DNA of 16,347 nt from an uncultured Collinsella sp. GTDB lineage: Bacteria; Actinomycetota; Coriobacteriia; Coriobacteriales; Coriobacteriaceae. Position 1 is the stretch's first letter. Each line of letters opens with the position of its first letter. The notes under the pieces are model-generated. The model did no database searches, was not told the DNA's origin, and saw nothing but the letters and a program-made list of their open reading frames with translations. Positions 1 to 6,293 of the stretch are shown here, one piece after another. The DNA is taken from NCBI GenBank assembly GCA_902495085.1, contig CABUWA010000029.1:1-16347 (forward strand), read 5' to 3'. The position numbers were made by a program, and so were the translations under genes.

Positions 1-99
1 TAAGATGTTAATACATCAACATTTAATGCAAGCGCATTATGGACGTTCGCCGTTGATGCGTCAACAGGCAAAGAATGGGTAAACAAAGGGTCACGTATG

Positions 100-137
100 G
101 TGCAAATTTCGCACGTACCCAGACGCTTTGATATAGT
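100..137 (+). promoter_or_regulatory. Extended -10 promoter with near-palindrome upstream
   Basis: TGATATAGT at 129-137 fits an extended -10 element (TGnTATAAT type), 20 bases before the GGAGG of the first gene. No good -35 is visible. Instead a near-palindrome, GTGCAAATTTCGCAC at 100-114, covers the place where the -35 would lie, so it could be an operator. The motif match is seen in the sequence; the regulatory role is inferred. Positions 1-99 are AT-rich and show no gene. Confidence 0.45.
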
Positions 138-172
138 GTTGAGAACTCTTTACGTTGGAGGATGTAACCGGC

Positions 173-856
173 ATGTCCGATTCGAGCGACAGTTCTAAGC
201 CGCGACCCAAGACCGCGGCCGTTCCACACTACACGGTGGGCGAGGAGATCATGAACTCCGTCACCCATGGTGTCGGCTGCCTGCTGGGTATCGCCGGCCT
301 GGTACTCCTGATCGTATTCGCTGCCCTGCGCGGCGGAGGCCCGGCCCACATGGCCGCGGCAATTGTCTATGGCGTCAGCATTATCCTCGAATATCTGGCC
401 TCCACGCTCTATCACGCGATTCAGCCCGCCCGCGCCAAGCGCGTGTTTCGCATCATCGACCACAGCTGCATCTACCTGCTCATAGCCGGCAGCTATACGC
501 CGTTTTGCCTCATCACGCTCGCAAACGACGGCGGCCCTATGCTGTTCTTTGCCGTGTGGGCCATCGCCATCATCGGCATCGCACTCGAGTGCTTTATGCG
601 CGAGCGTCAACCGCACTGGGTAAGCGGCCTGGTCTACCTGCTGATGGGCTGGCTCGTCGTCTTTAAGCTGCCCGAGCTCGTGGCGCTGCTGAACCCCGTC
701 GCGCTTGCCCTGCTCGCCGTCGGCGGCGTGTGCTATACCGTGGGCGTGCCGTTCTATATCGCCAAAAACGTGCGCTATCTGCACAGTGTTTTCCACTTGT
801 GGGTGCTCGCCGGCAGCATCTTCCAGTTCATGGCGGTGATTCTCTTCGTAATCTAG
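173..856 (+). CDS. trhA: TrhA / hemolysin III family membrane protein
   Basis: A 227-residue integral membrane protein of the hemolysin III / PAQR-like family (YqfA, YplQ, TrhA). The family marks are present: an N-terminal E-x-x-NS-x-THG stretch (about residues 24-33), STLYH (77-81), RIIDHS followed by YLLIAGSYTP (about 93-110), and HSVFH near the C-terminus (204-208). The conserved Ser, His and Asp residues are thought to bind metal in this superfamily. About seven hydrophobic segments fill residues 35-227, and the length is normal. I chose the ATG at 173 because GGAGG at 157-161 precedes it; the in-frame TTG at 155 overlaps that site. Bacterial members have been linked to membrane-fluidity homeostasis; the old haemolysin label rests on heterologous expression. 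The protein probably sits in the cytoplasmic membrane. It is followed by 113 bases of very GC-rich spacer with no clear terminator. Confidence 0.9.
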   Translation: MSDSSDSSKPRPKTAAVPHYTVGEEIMNSVTHGVGCLLGIAGLVLLIVFAALRGGGPAHMAAAIVYGVSIILEYLASTLYHAIQPARAKRVFRIIDHSCIYLLIAGSYTPFCLITLANDGGPMLFFAVWAIAIIGIALECFMRERQPHWVSGLVYLLMGWLVVFKLPELVALLNPVALALLAVGGVCYTVGVPFYIAKNVRYLHSVFHLWVLAGSIFQFMAVILFVI

Positions 857-969
857 CGATCGCGCCTGCGCCCGCGGGCCCGTTCGGGCGCCCGCCGGGT
901 GCAACTGCCCTATCCGTCATCAACGTTTTGACCTGACGTCCCGAATCTTGGAGGTTCGAGAAACTCCCG

Positions 970-2343
970 ATGGACATAACCATCTCCCTTATCACTACCC
1001 TCGTTTTGACCCTCATCAACGGCTACTTCTCTATGTCCGAGATGGCGCTCACCACGGCCAAGCGCGCCGTGCTGGAGCACGAGGCCGAGGAAGGCGACAA
1101 GCGCGCCGAGCGCGCCATTAAGCTGGCCGCCGACTCCGACCAGCTGCTGGCCACCATCCAGGTTGCCATCACGCTCGTGGGCTTCGCCTCGTCTGCCGTC
1201 GCCTCGACGAGCCTGTCCGATCCACTCGCCGCTTGGCTCACGAGCTTTGGCATCGCGCCGCTCTCCGCCATCGCGCGCGGCCTGGCGCCGGTCATCATCA
1301 CCGTCGCGGTCGCCTTCGTGTCCATCGTGATTGGCGAGCTTGTGCCCAAGCGCATTGGCCTGGCCAATGCAGAAGGCGTGTCCAAGCAGGTCGTGGGGCC
1401 GCTTTCCGTGTTCCAAAAGATCGCCCGCCCGCTCGTGTGGCTGACCGGCGCTTGCTCCGATGGTCTGGCTCGCATCCTGCGCATCAAGAGCGCCGACGAT
1501 CGCCAGAACGTCTCGGAGGAAGAGATCAAGTACATGGTCTCGGAGCAGGACGACCTGCTCGACGAGGAAAAGCGCATGATCCACGAGATCTTCGACCTGG
1601 GCGACACCGTTGCCCGCGAGGTTATGGTGCCGCGTGTGGACACCACCATGTGCGAGGACGACGAGACGGTCGCCGACGTGCTGTCCACCATGCGCCAGAC
1701 CGGCTTCAGCCGCATCCCGGTGTACCACGAGGATCCCGACAACGTCGCGGGCATCGCGCACATCAAGGACCTGATTCAGCCCGCGCTCGACGGCAAGGGC
1801 GACCAACTCATCGCCGATTACCTACGCGACGCCACCTTCGTGCCCGACACCAAGGACATCCTGCCGCTGCTGTCCGAGATGCAGACTTCGCACGACCAGA
1901 TCGTAGTGGTCGTGGACGAGTACGGCGGCACGGCCGGCATCATCACCATCGAGGACATCGTCGAGGAGATCGTTGGAGAGATTGAGGATGAATTCGACCC
2001 CGACAACAAGTACCTCACGCGCCTTTCGCGCCGCGAGTGGCTCGTCGATGGGCGTTTTTCGTGCGATGACGCGATTGAGCTTGGTTGGCCGCTCGAGGAA
2101 AGCGATGATTATGAGACCATCGCCGGCTGGATTTTGGAGCTTTGCGACTCGGTACCCGACATCGGAGAGGTGTTTGAGGTTGCGGGGTACAAGTTTAAGG
2201 TGCAGTCGATGCGTGGCCAGCGCATCTCGCTTATTCGCGTGATCGCTCCGGCCGAAACCGATAAGAAAGATTCCGAGTCTTCGGCAGAGAAGCCGGCGGC
2301 GTCGGGTGCGGGCTCTGTGGATCCGCACGATGGCGACGAGTAG
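970..2343 (+). CDS. CNNM/CorC-family protein (DUF21, CBS pair, CorC_HlyC)
   Basis: A 457-residue membrane protein with the full architecture of the CNNM/CorC (HlyC/CorC, TlyC, YhdP/MpfA) family. A DUF21 transmembrane domain spans roughly residues 1-180, with the helix start NGYFSMSEMAL and the signature GELVPKRI (122-129). A CBS pair follows at about 205-335, ending in VDEYGGTAGIIT (315-326) and the acidic IVGEIEDEFD. A CorC_HlyC transporter-associated domain lies at about 350-425, then an acidic/alanine-rich tail of about 30 residues. CNNM/CorC proteins are linked to Mg2+ export or Mg2+ homeostasis, with the CBS pair binding ATP-Mg. The start at 970 is the only in-frame ATG that keeps the first helix; its GGAGG (950-954) is 15 bases away, which is long. 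A magnesium role fits the MgtE-like/NRMT unit 4 kb downstream. It cannot be told apart from other paralogues by sequence alone. Confidence 0.92.
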   Translation: MDITISLITTLVLTLINGYFSMSEMALTTAKRAVLEHEAEEGDKRAERAIKLAADSDQLLATIQVAITLVGFASSAVASTSLSDPLAAWLTSFGIAPLSAIARGLAPVIITVAVAFVSIVIGELVPKRIGLANAEGVSKQVVGPLSVFQKIARPLVWLTGACSDGLARILRIKSADDRQNVSEEEIKYMVSEQDDLLDEEKRMIHEIFDLGDTVAREVMVPRVDTTMCEDDETVADVLSTMRQTGFSRIPVYHEDPDNVAGIAHIKDLIQPALDGKGDQLIADYLRDATFVPDTKDILPLLSEMQTSHDQIVVVVDEYGGTAGIITIEDIVEEIVGEIEDEFDPDNKYLTRLSRREWLVDGRFSCDDAIELGWPLEESDDYETIAGWILELCDSVPDIGEVFEVAGYKFKVQSMRGQRISLIRVIAPAETDKKDSESSAEKPAASGAGSVDPHDGDE

Positions 2344-2367
2344 GGCAAGGAAGAGTAGGGGAGAGTT

Positions 2368-3213
2368 ATGGCAGGCCTGTTCAACATCCTTAAGGTCACC
2401 GTCAGCGAGGACAAGATCTGCGCGCATGTGCTGGTGAACCCCGGCATGCCGCTCATGACCTCGGAGGATATCGAGGCCACGGCGCGCGTGTATTACCTGG
2501 TGCCGGCGATTGCCAAGCATCTGTGTCTTGGTGATTCCGGTCGCGAGTTCCAGGACTGCATGGGCCAGACCGAACTTTGCCACCTGCTTGAGCATGTGAC
2601 GGTCGAGCTTATGAACGCGACCGGTCTTGCGGGCAGCATTTCGTGCGGCCGCACCCGCGTGAGCGAGCACGACGAGCGCGTCTTTGAGATTGAGCTTTCG
2701 TGCCCCGATGATGCGCTGGCCATCGGTGCGCTGTCTTCGGCCACCTTTATGATGGACTGGGCCTACCTGCACGCCGACCAGCCGGCTCCCGACGTGGAGG
2801 GCACGGTCGCGGGCCTGCGCAACCTGGTGCTGGGCATGCGCGCCGAGGCCGAGGGCAAAGATCCGCACGAGGCCGTCGCCGCCGCGAATGGTGAGGACGT
2901 GGCAGGGGATGCCATTGAGGACGACGCCGCTGTTGGCAGTGAAGCCGCTGCCGAGCCCGTTTCCGATACGGCCGCCGAGCCTGAGTCCGAGCCTGCCGAG
3001 CCCCAGGGCGTTCCCAGCTTTGACGACGAGCCGCAGGCGGCTATTGATACCGAAGGCGCGACCGTCGAGAGCCACGAGGTCCCCGCTGCCGTCTTTGGCG
3101 GTGCGGCAACGGTTCCAGCGGGAGCTGCGCACGAGGGCAGCCTGCCGCTCGTGGACGGCTCCGGCGAGGACCCTGCCGCCACGGTGACCATGCCGGCCCT
3201 GCCGCGGGAGTAA
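2368..3213 (+). CDS. Stand-alone protein resembling the cyanophycin synthetase N-terminal domain
   Basis: A 281-residue soluble protein that would usually be called hypothetical. Residues 40-130 resemble the N-terminal domain of cyanophycin synthetase CphA. The order of marks is VPAIAKHLC (about 45-53), an insert, HLLEHVTVEL (72-81), the TGLAG turn (85-89), then SCGRTR (92-97) and a beta-strand FEIEL (106-110). In CphA the corresponding block reads approximately H-x-x-EHVALELQ, LAGM, xFGRTR, followed by an EY strand. The ATP-grasp and Mur-ligase catalytic domains of CphA are absent. Residues from about 165 to the end form an acidic Ala/Glu/Pro-rich, low-complexity tail, probably disordered. 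The start is supported by GGGGAG at 2358-2363. It lies 24 bases after the CorC-like gene and is probably co-transcribed with it. The family match is from memory and the function is unknown. A binding role for peptides or polymers is only an inference from the CphA N-domain. Confidence 0.7.
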   Translation: MAGLFNILKVTVSEDKICAHVLVNPGMPLMTSEDIEATARVYYLVPAIAKHLCLGDSGREFQDCMGQTELCHLLEHVTVELMNATGLAGSISCGRTRVSEHDERVFEIELSCPDDALAIGALSSATFMMDWAYLHADQPAPDVEGTVAGLRNLVLGMRAEAEGKDPHEAVAAANGEDVAGDAIEDDAAVGSEAAAEPVSDTAAEPESEPAEPQGVPSFDDEPQAAIDTEGATVESHEVPAAVFGGAATVPAGAAHEGSLPLVDGSGEDPAATVTMPALPRE

Positions 3214-3292
3214 GCTCACGCGTTTATCGCCGCCGTCTACCTGCGCTTTTACCGTACGCAGATGAGCGGGGCGGCAAGTGTTGCGCTGCGGG

Positions 3293-3332
3293 TATAATGG
3301 ACAGCATTCAAACGGTGGGCACCGAGGTGCCC
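3293..3332 (+). promoter_or_regulatory. Promoter -10 and 5' UTR hairpin before the ytxH-like gene
   Basis: A perfect TATAAT lies at 3293-3298; the -35 region is poor. Just downstream is a perfect hairpin, GGGCAC-CGAG-GTGCCC, at 3317-3332. It would lie in the 5' untranslated RNA and ends three bases before the ribosome site AGGAGAGG (3335-3342). The hairpin could tune access to the ribosome site or protect the mRNA end. No T-run follows, so it is not a terminator. Confidence 0.5.
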
Positions 3333-3349
3333 GCAGGAGAGGAATGATC

Positions 3350-3739
3350 ATGGGAAAGACTTTCAGCTTTGTCTCCGGCGCGCTCTTTGGTGCTGCCGCC
3401 GGCGCTATCATCGGCGTTGCCCTGGCCCCGCGTTCGGGTGCCGAGACCCGCGCCATGGCTGCCGATATCGCCAACGATGCTTGGGATAACATGCGCGACA
3501 CCTACGAGCACGGTGCCGAGGAGGCCCGCGCCGCGGTCAGTGACTTCGGCCCGATGGTCGACGCTAAGACCGATGACCTGCGTGCCAAGGTCGACTTGGC
3601 CCGCGAGCGCATGGACCAACTGCGCGAGCAGCTCAACGATGCCATCTCGGGTGGCAACGTGACGCCCGCCGCCGATGTCGTGGTCGAGAACGCCGTCGAG
3701 GCCGACACCGAGGCTGCGGAGCCTTCGACCGAGGCATAA
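3350..3739 (+). CDS. YtxH domain-containing small membrane protein
   Basis: A 129-residue protein with one N-terminal glycine/alanine-rich membrane segment (about residues 6-26, ending in LAPRSG) and then ETR. This is the typical YtxH pattern (G-x-x-x-G-rich helix, APKSG, ETR). Residues 35-100 are helical and charged, likely coiled coil, and the last 25 residues are acidic and alanine-rich. The ATG at 3350 is chosen because AGGAGAGG (3335-3342) stands seven bases before it; the ATG at 3344 is too close. YtxH proteins of Firmicutes are stress-related, but their biochemical role is unknown. The stop codon overlaps the ATG of the next gene (TAATG), so the two products are probably translated together. 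Confidence 0.8.
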   Translation: MGKTFSFVSGALFGAAAGAIIGVALAPRSGAETRAMAADIANDAWDNMRDTYEHGAEEARAAVSDFGPMVDAKTDDLRAKVDLARERMDQLREQLNDAISGGNVTPAADVVVENAVEADTEAAEPSTEA

Positions 3740-4494
3740 TGCGCACCGGGGATTTTGTCGGCATCAAGGTTTACCGCAAGCCTGCCGAGGACAAGCGCAC
3801 CAAAAAGGACGGCACGCCGCGTAGCCCCAAAAAGCTCGGTAAGATTCACTTTCCGGTCTTTTCGCCGGGCGGCACGCGCGTGGTGGGTTTTATGGTTCGC
3901 CAGTCCGATATCGCGGGCATGATCGAGCGTCCCGACCGGTTTGTGGCGCTCGATGCTATCGGTGTCTACGAGGGTGCCATCGCGGTCGATGACGCCAAGG
4001 GCACCTATGATGCCGCCGCTGCCAAGCGCCTCGATATCAACCTGGACGACTGCATTATCTGGGTCGGTATGGACGTGCGCACGGAATCGGGCGATGCCGT
4101 GGGCTATTGCTCGGACGTTGAGTTCAAACCGCGTTCGGGCATTGTGCAGACGTTCTATGTGACCGCCAGCGCTGCGTCGAGCATGTTGGTGGGCGACACG
4201 CAGGTGCCGCCGACGATGCTGCGCGGCTACGATAACGGCGCGATGATCGTCTCGGATGAGGTCAAGACGCTCGGGTATTCGGGCGGTGCGGCCGCCAAGG
4301 CTGCCGAGGCGAGTGTCGTGGTGGGCGACAAGGTCAAAAAGGGTGCCAAGGTGCTCGACGACAAGGGTTCGGTTGCCGTTGACAAGGGCAGTCGCGCGCT
4401 GGGCAAGCAGCTCGGCAAGACACGCGGCATGTTCAAGGCCTTTAAGGACGAATATCAAAAGGCGAGCGGGGGCTCGTCGAAAGCTAACAAATAG
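3739..4494 (+). CDS. PRC-barrel domain protein coupled to the YtxH-like gene
   Basis: A 251-residue soluble protein. Residues about 33-85 (GKIHFPVFSPGGTRVVGF, then the DRFVALDAI strand) and about 105-175 (WVGMDVRTESGDAVGYCSDVEF) look like two PRC-barrel-type beta domains. PRC barrels occur in ribosome-maturation, photosynthetic reaction-centre and metal-transport proteins and usually mediate binding. The C-terminal 70 residues are Lys/Gly/Ala-rich and basic (VVGDKVKKGAKVLDDKG, then AVDKGSRALGKQLGK) and probably helical. The start ATG overlaps the upstream stop by one base and has no separate strong ribosome site, which points to translational coupling. The MgtE-like protein further downstream carries similar barrel sequence at its N-terminus. 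The specific function is unknown. Confidence 0.75.
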   Translation: MRTGDFVGIKVYRKPAEDKRTKKDGTPRSPKKLGKIHFPVFSPGGTRVVGFMVRQSDIAGMIERPDRFVALDAIGVYEGAIAVDDAKGTYDAAAAKRLDINLDDCIIWVGMDVRTESGDAVGYCSDVEFKPRSGIVQTFYVTASAASSMLVGDTQVPPTMLRGYDNGAMIVSDEVKTLGYSGGAAAKAAEASVVVGDKVKKGAKVLDDKGSVAVDKGSRALGKQLGKTRGMFKAFKDEYQKASGGSSKANK

Positions 4495-4515
4495 CGACAT
4501 ACCAAACGATGGGAG

Positions 4516-4552
4516 GCGAGCCGGAGACATGTAACTCCGGCTCGCTGTGTTT
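4516..4552 (+). terminator. Intrinsic terminator after the PRC-barrel gene
   Basis: An 11-bp perfect stem, GCGAGCCGGAG (4516-4526) with CTCCGGCTCGC (4535-4545), has an 8-base loop and is followed by TGTGTTT. The T-tract is interrupted, so termination may be partial. No promoter is visible between it and the next gene, whose ribosome site starts at 4555, which also suggests some read-through. Confidence 0.7.
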
Positions 4553-4566
4553 ATGGGGGAGGGCAC

Positions 4567-5973
4567 ATGCGCCAAAACGGATCTAATGTTAACGGGCGAT
4601 CGAGTGCGCGCCCGACGGCGCGTCGCGACTTGGGGCAGCTGCCCAGCGGCCAGCGTCGCCGTCGCCGTAAGCCCGGCGCGATGTACCTCAACCATAGCCG
4701 TGGGTTTAGCGACCGCAGTGCACGCATCGGCAACGGGCGTTCGCCCCGCCGTTCGTCTCGCCTGCCCTACGCGCTCATCGCCGTGGGCTGCGCGTTCGTA
4801 CTGTTTGTCGCCGCCGTTGTGGGCTATATCAACCGTAGCGTGGACGTCGTGCTCAACGGAGAGCAGACTGCGGTGCGCGTGGGCTCTACGCTACAGACGC
4901 TTATCGACGATCAGGAGCTGACTGACACCTATTCCGCCGGCGACCTGCTGGCGGTCGACGACAGTGTGCTCAAGCGCCATGGCGGCGAAAAGCTGTCGGT
5001 GAAGGTTGACGGCAAGCGCGTAAAGCAGGGCAAGTGGGATAGCCGCGAGCTTACCGGCGGCGAGAAGATCACGATTAAAGATGGCCGCAACGTCTACGAG
5101 AAGCACGAGGTGCAGGCTACGACCATCGAGCCCAAGCTCAAAGTCGAGGGCACGGGCGCCATCGAGTACGTGCAAACCTGGGGCGTCCAGGGTCGTTCCG
5201 AGGTGTGGGTCGGCGAACAGTCGGGTAAGACGCAGGACCGCGGCGAGGTCGTGCCCGCCACCGATTGCATCGTCGCCTGTGCCAGCGTGGCGCCCAAGGG
5301 CAATGAGAAGGTCGTGGCTCTGACGTTTGACGAGGGCCCCAGCGGCGCTACCAAACAGATTTTGCAGGTGCTCAAAGAGAAGGGCGTCACTGCAACGTTC
5401 TTCCTCTCGGGCGATAGCGTGGAGGGCGACCCCGCGACGGCCAAGGCGATTGTCGATGCCGGATGCGAGGTCGGTTCCAACAGCTACAGCGACGATTCGC
5501 TCAAGGGCGAGGACCGCGAGACGGTGCGCAAGCAAATTTCGAAGGGCACCGACGCCATCAAGTCGGCGACCGGCGTGAAGACGATGCTGCTGCGTGCCCC
5601 GTACGCCGCTTTTGACGAGCAAAACTGGATCGACTCGATGGATTTGGTGTCCGCGGTGGTCTCGTGGAATATCGATTCGGGCGATTGGCTGCTCAACGGT
5701 GCCGACGAGCAGGTCTCGACGGTGCTGGATTCGGTGACGCCGGGCAATATCGTGCTGCTCACCGATAGCGATGAGTGCTCCGAGCAGACGCTCGAGGCGC
5801 TGCCGCAGATTATCGACGGGCTTATTGCCGACGGCTACAAAATCGTGACGTTGAGCGATCTGGTCAAGACGGATACGGCGCTGAGCAAAAAGCTCACCTC
5901 GCTGACGAAGGTCACTATGCCCAAAAACGCCGTGTTCCCCCAGCTCGCCGAAAATGACGACACCACGGAATAG
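4567..5973 (+). CDS. Membrane-anchored polysaccharide deacetylase-like protein with degenerate active site
   Basis: A 468-residue protein. It has an Arg-rich cytoplasmic N-terminus (RRRRRK at about 30-35), one transmembrane helix (about 67-88), and an extracytoplasmic region (about 90-240) that looks like DUF348/ubiquitin-like repeats (VVLNGEQTAVRVGSTLQTLI). A NodB/CE4 polysaccharide deacetylase fold covers about 248-432. The CE4 motifs are recognisable but altered: TFDEGP (253-258) instead of TFDDGP; SNSYSDD (304-310) where active enzymes have NH-T/S-x-x-HP; RAPY (343-346) kept; DSGDW (370-374) kept; and LLTDSD (397-402) where the catalytic His of the L-H-D/E motif is expected. Both metal-binding histidines and the catalytic histidine are therefore missing. 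I infer that it is not a normal zinc deacetylase and may bind cell-wall glycan. The start follows a strong GGGGGAGGG (4555-4563). Confidence 0.85.
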   Translation: MRQNGSNVNGRSSARPTARRDLGQLPSGQRRRRRKPGAMYLNHSRGFSDRSARIGNGRSPRRSSRLPYALIAVGCAFVLFVAAVVGYINRSVDVVLNGEQTAVRVGSTLQTLIDDQELTDTYSAGDLLAVDDSVLKRHGGEKLSVKVDGKRVKQGKWDSRELTGGEKITIKDGRNVYEKHEVQATTIEPKLKVEGTGAIEYVQTWGVQGRSEVWVGEQSGKTQDRGEVVPATDCIVACASVAPKGNEKVVALTFDEGPSGATKQILQVLKEKGVTATFFLSGDSVEGDPATAKAIVDAGCEVGSNSYSDDSLKGEDRETVRKQISKGTDAIKSATGVKTMLLRAPYAAFDEQNWIDSMDLVSAVVSWNIDSGDWLLNGADEQVSTVLDSVTPGNIVLLTDSDECSEQTLEALPQIIDGLIADGYKIVTLSDLVKTDTALSKKLTSLTKVTMPKNAVFPQLAENDDTTE

Positions 5974-5999
5974 TCATTTAAGAACGTCCCCAATGACTA
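5971..5999. repeat. Repeated hairpin element, copy 1
   Basis: Eight-base arms TAGTCATT (5971-5978) and AATGACTA (5992-5999) enclose the loop TAAGAACGTCCCC (5979-5991). The same 13-base loop recurs at 15808-15820 inside longer arms that differ at one base-paired position (T-A here, G-C in copy 2 seen on opposite arms). The left arm overlaps the stop codon of the deacetylase-like gene. This looks like a small palindromic (REP-like) repeat. Confidence 0.7.
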
Positions 6000-6073
6000 T
6001 GTCACGGATGCGTTAGCGTTAGGTATGCCTGCAATGTGCAGCGCATAAACTCGGTGCCGCAGCGCGGTGCTGA

Positions 6074-6082
6074 TGCTATAGT
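6074..6082 (+). promoter_or_regulatory. Extended -10 promoter for the magnesium unit
   Basis: TGCTATAGT is a full extended -10 match (TGn plus TATAGT). The expected -35 place (about 6054-6059) is weak, which is common for extended -10 promoters. Transcription would start near 6089, directly at the structured leader. Positions 5974-6073 upstream show only the repeated hairpin and no gene. Confidence 0.55.
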
Positions 6083-6088
6083 TACTGC

Positions 6089-6293
6089 GGATAATAAGGG
6101 TCAAGAGAAAGGTTACAGGTGAAATCCAAACCTCGACCATACAGTCGATGACCCCTTGCAGGTGCTTTCTGCGCATGCACGGGGTGTAAGCGCCGAGCGG
6201 CGTGCCGCCCGCGCATGCGTATACATATCCAGAAGTCCACGGAGTGCGTGCCATCACGGTCGCAGTCCGAAGGAATAATGATGGGGAGCACCA
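6089..6293 (+). ncRNA. Candidate switch-type 5' leader RNA of the MgtE-like/NRMT unit
   Basis: About 205 nt of untranslated leader with a probable three-way junction. P1 is AAGGGTCA (6096-6103) with TGACCCCTT (6149-6157). P2 is AGGTT (6110-6114) with AACCT (6129-6133), its loop holding GGTGAAATCC. P3 is TCGAC (6133-6137) with GTCGA (6144-6148). The 3' strand of P1 has a second partner: ACCCCTTGCA (6151-6160) pairs 9 of 10 with TGCACGGGGT (6176-6185), which would break P1. GGATA (6089-6093) could also close the whole domain with TATCC (6225-6229). GC-rich hairpins follow at 6191-6208. GGGGAG (6283-6288) is the ribosome site. I do not recognise the M-box or another named class. The pairing is seen in the sequence; a sensing role is inferred. 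Confidence 0.45.

Noticed and set aside
857..969. GC-rich hairpin as terminator of trhA
   Set aside because: The stretch around 866-900 can fold in several imperfect ways but has no continuous stem and no T-run.
1822..3501. Long open frame on the minus strand
   Set aside because: It lies opposite well-supported plus-strand genes with clear family motifs. Its translation is low-complexity Arg/His/Gly-rich, as expected for an antisense frame in GC-rich DNA.
6089..6293. M-box or cobalamin riboswitch
   Set aside because: Short similarities exist (GGGTCAA, CCATACAGT; GGTGAAATCC), but the conserved cores of either class are not present in the right order, so I did not name a class.
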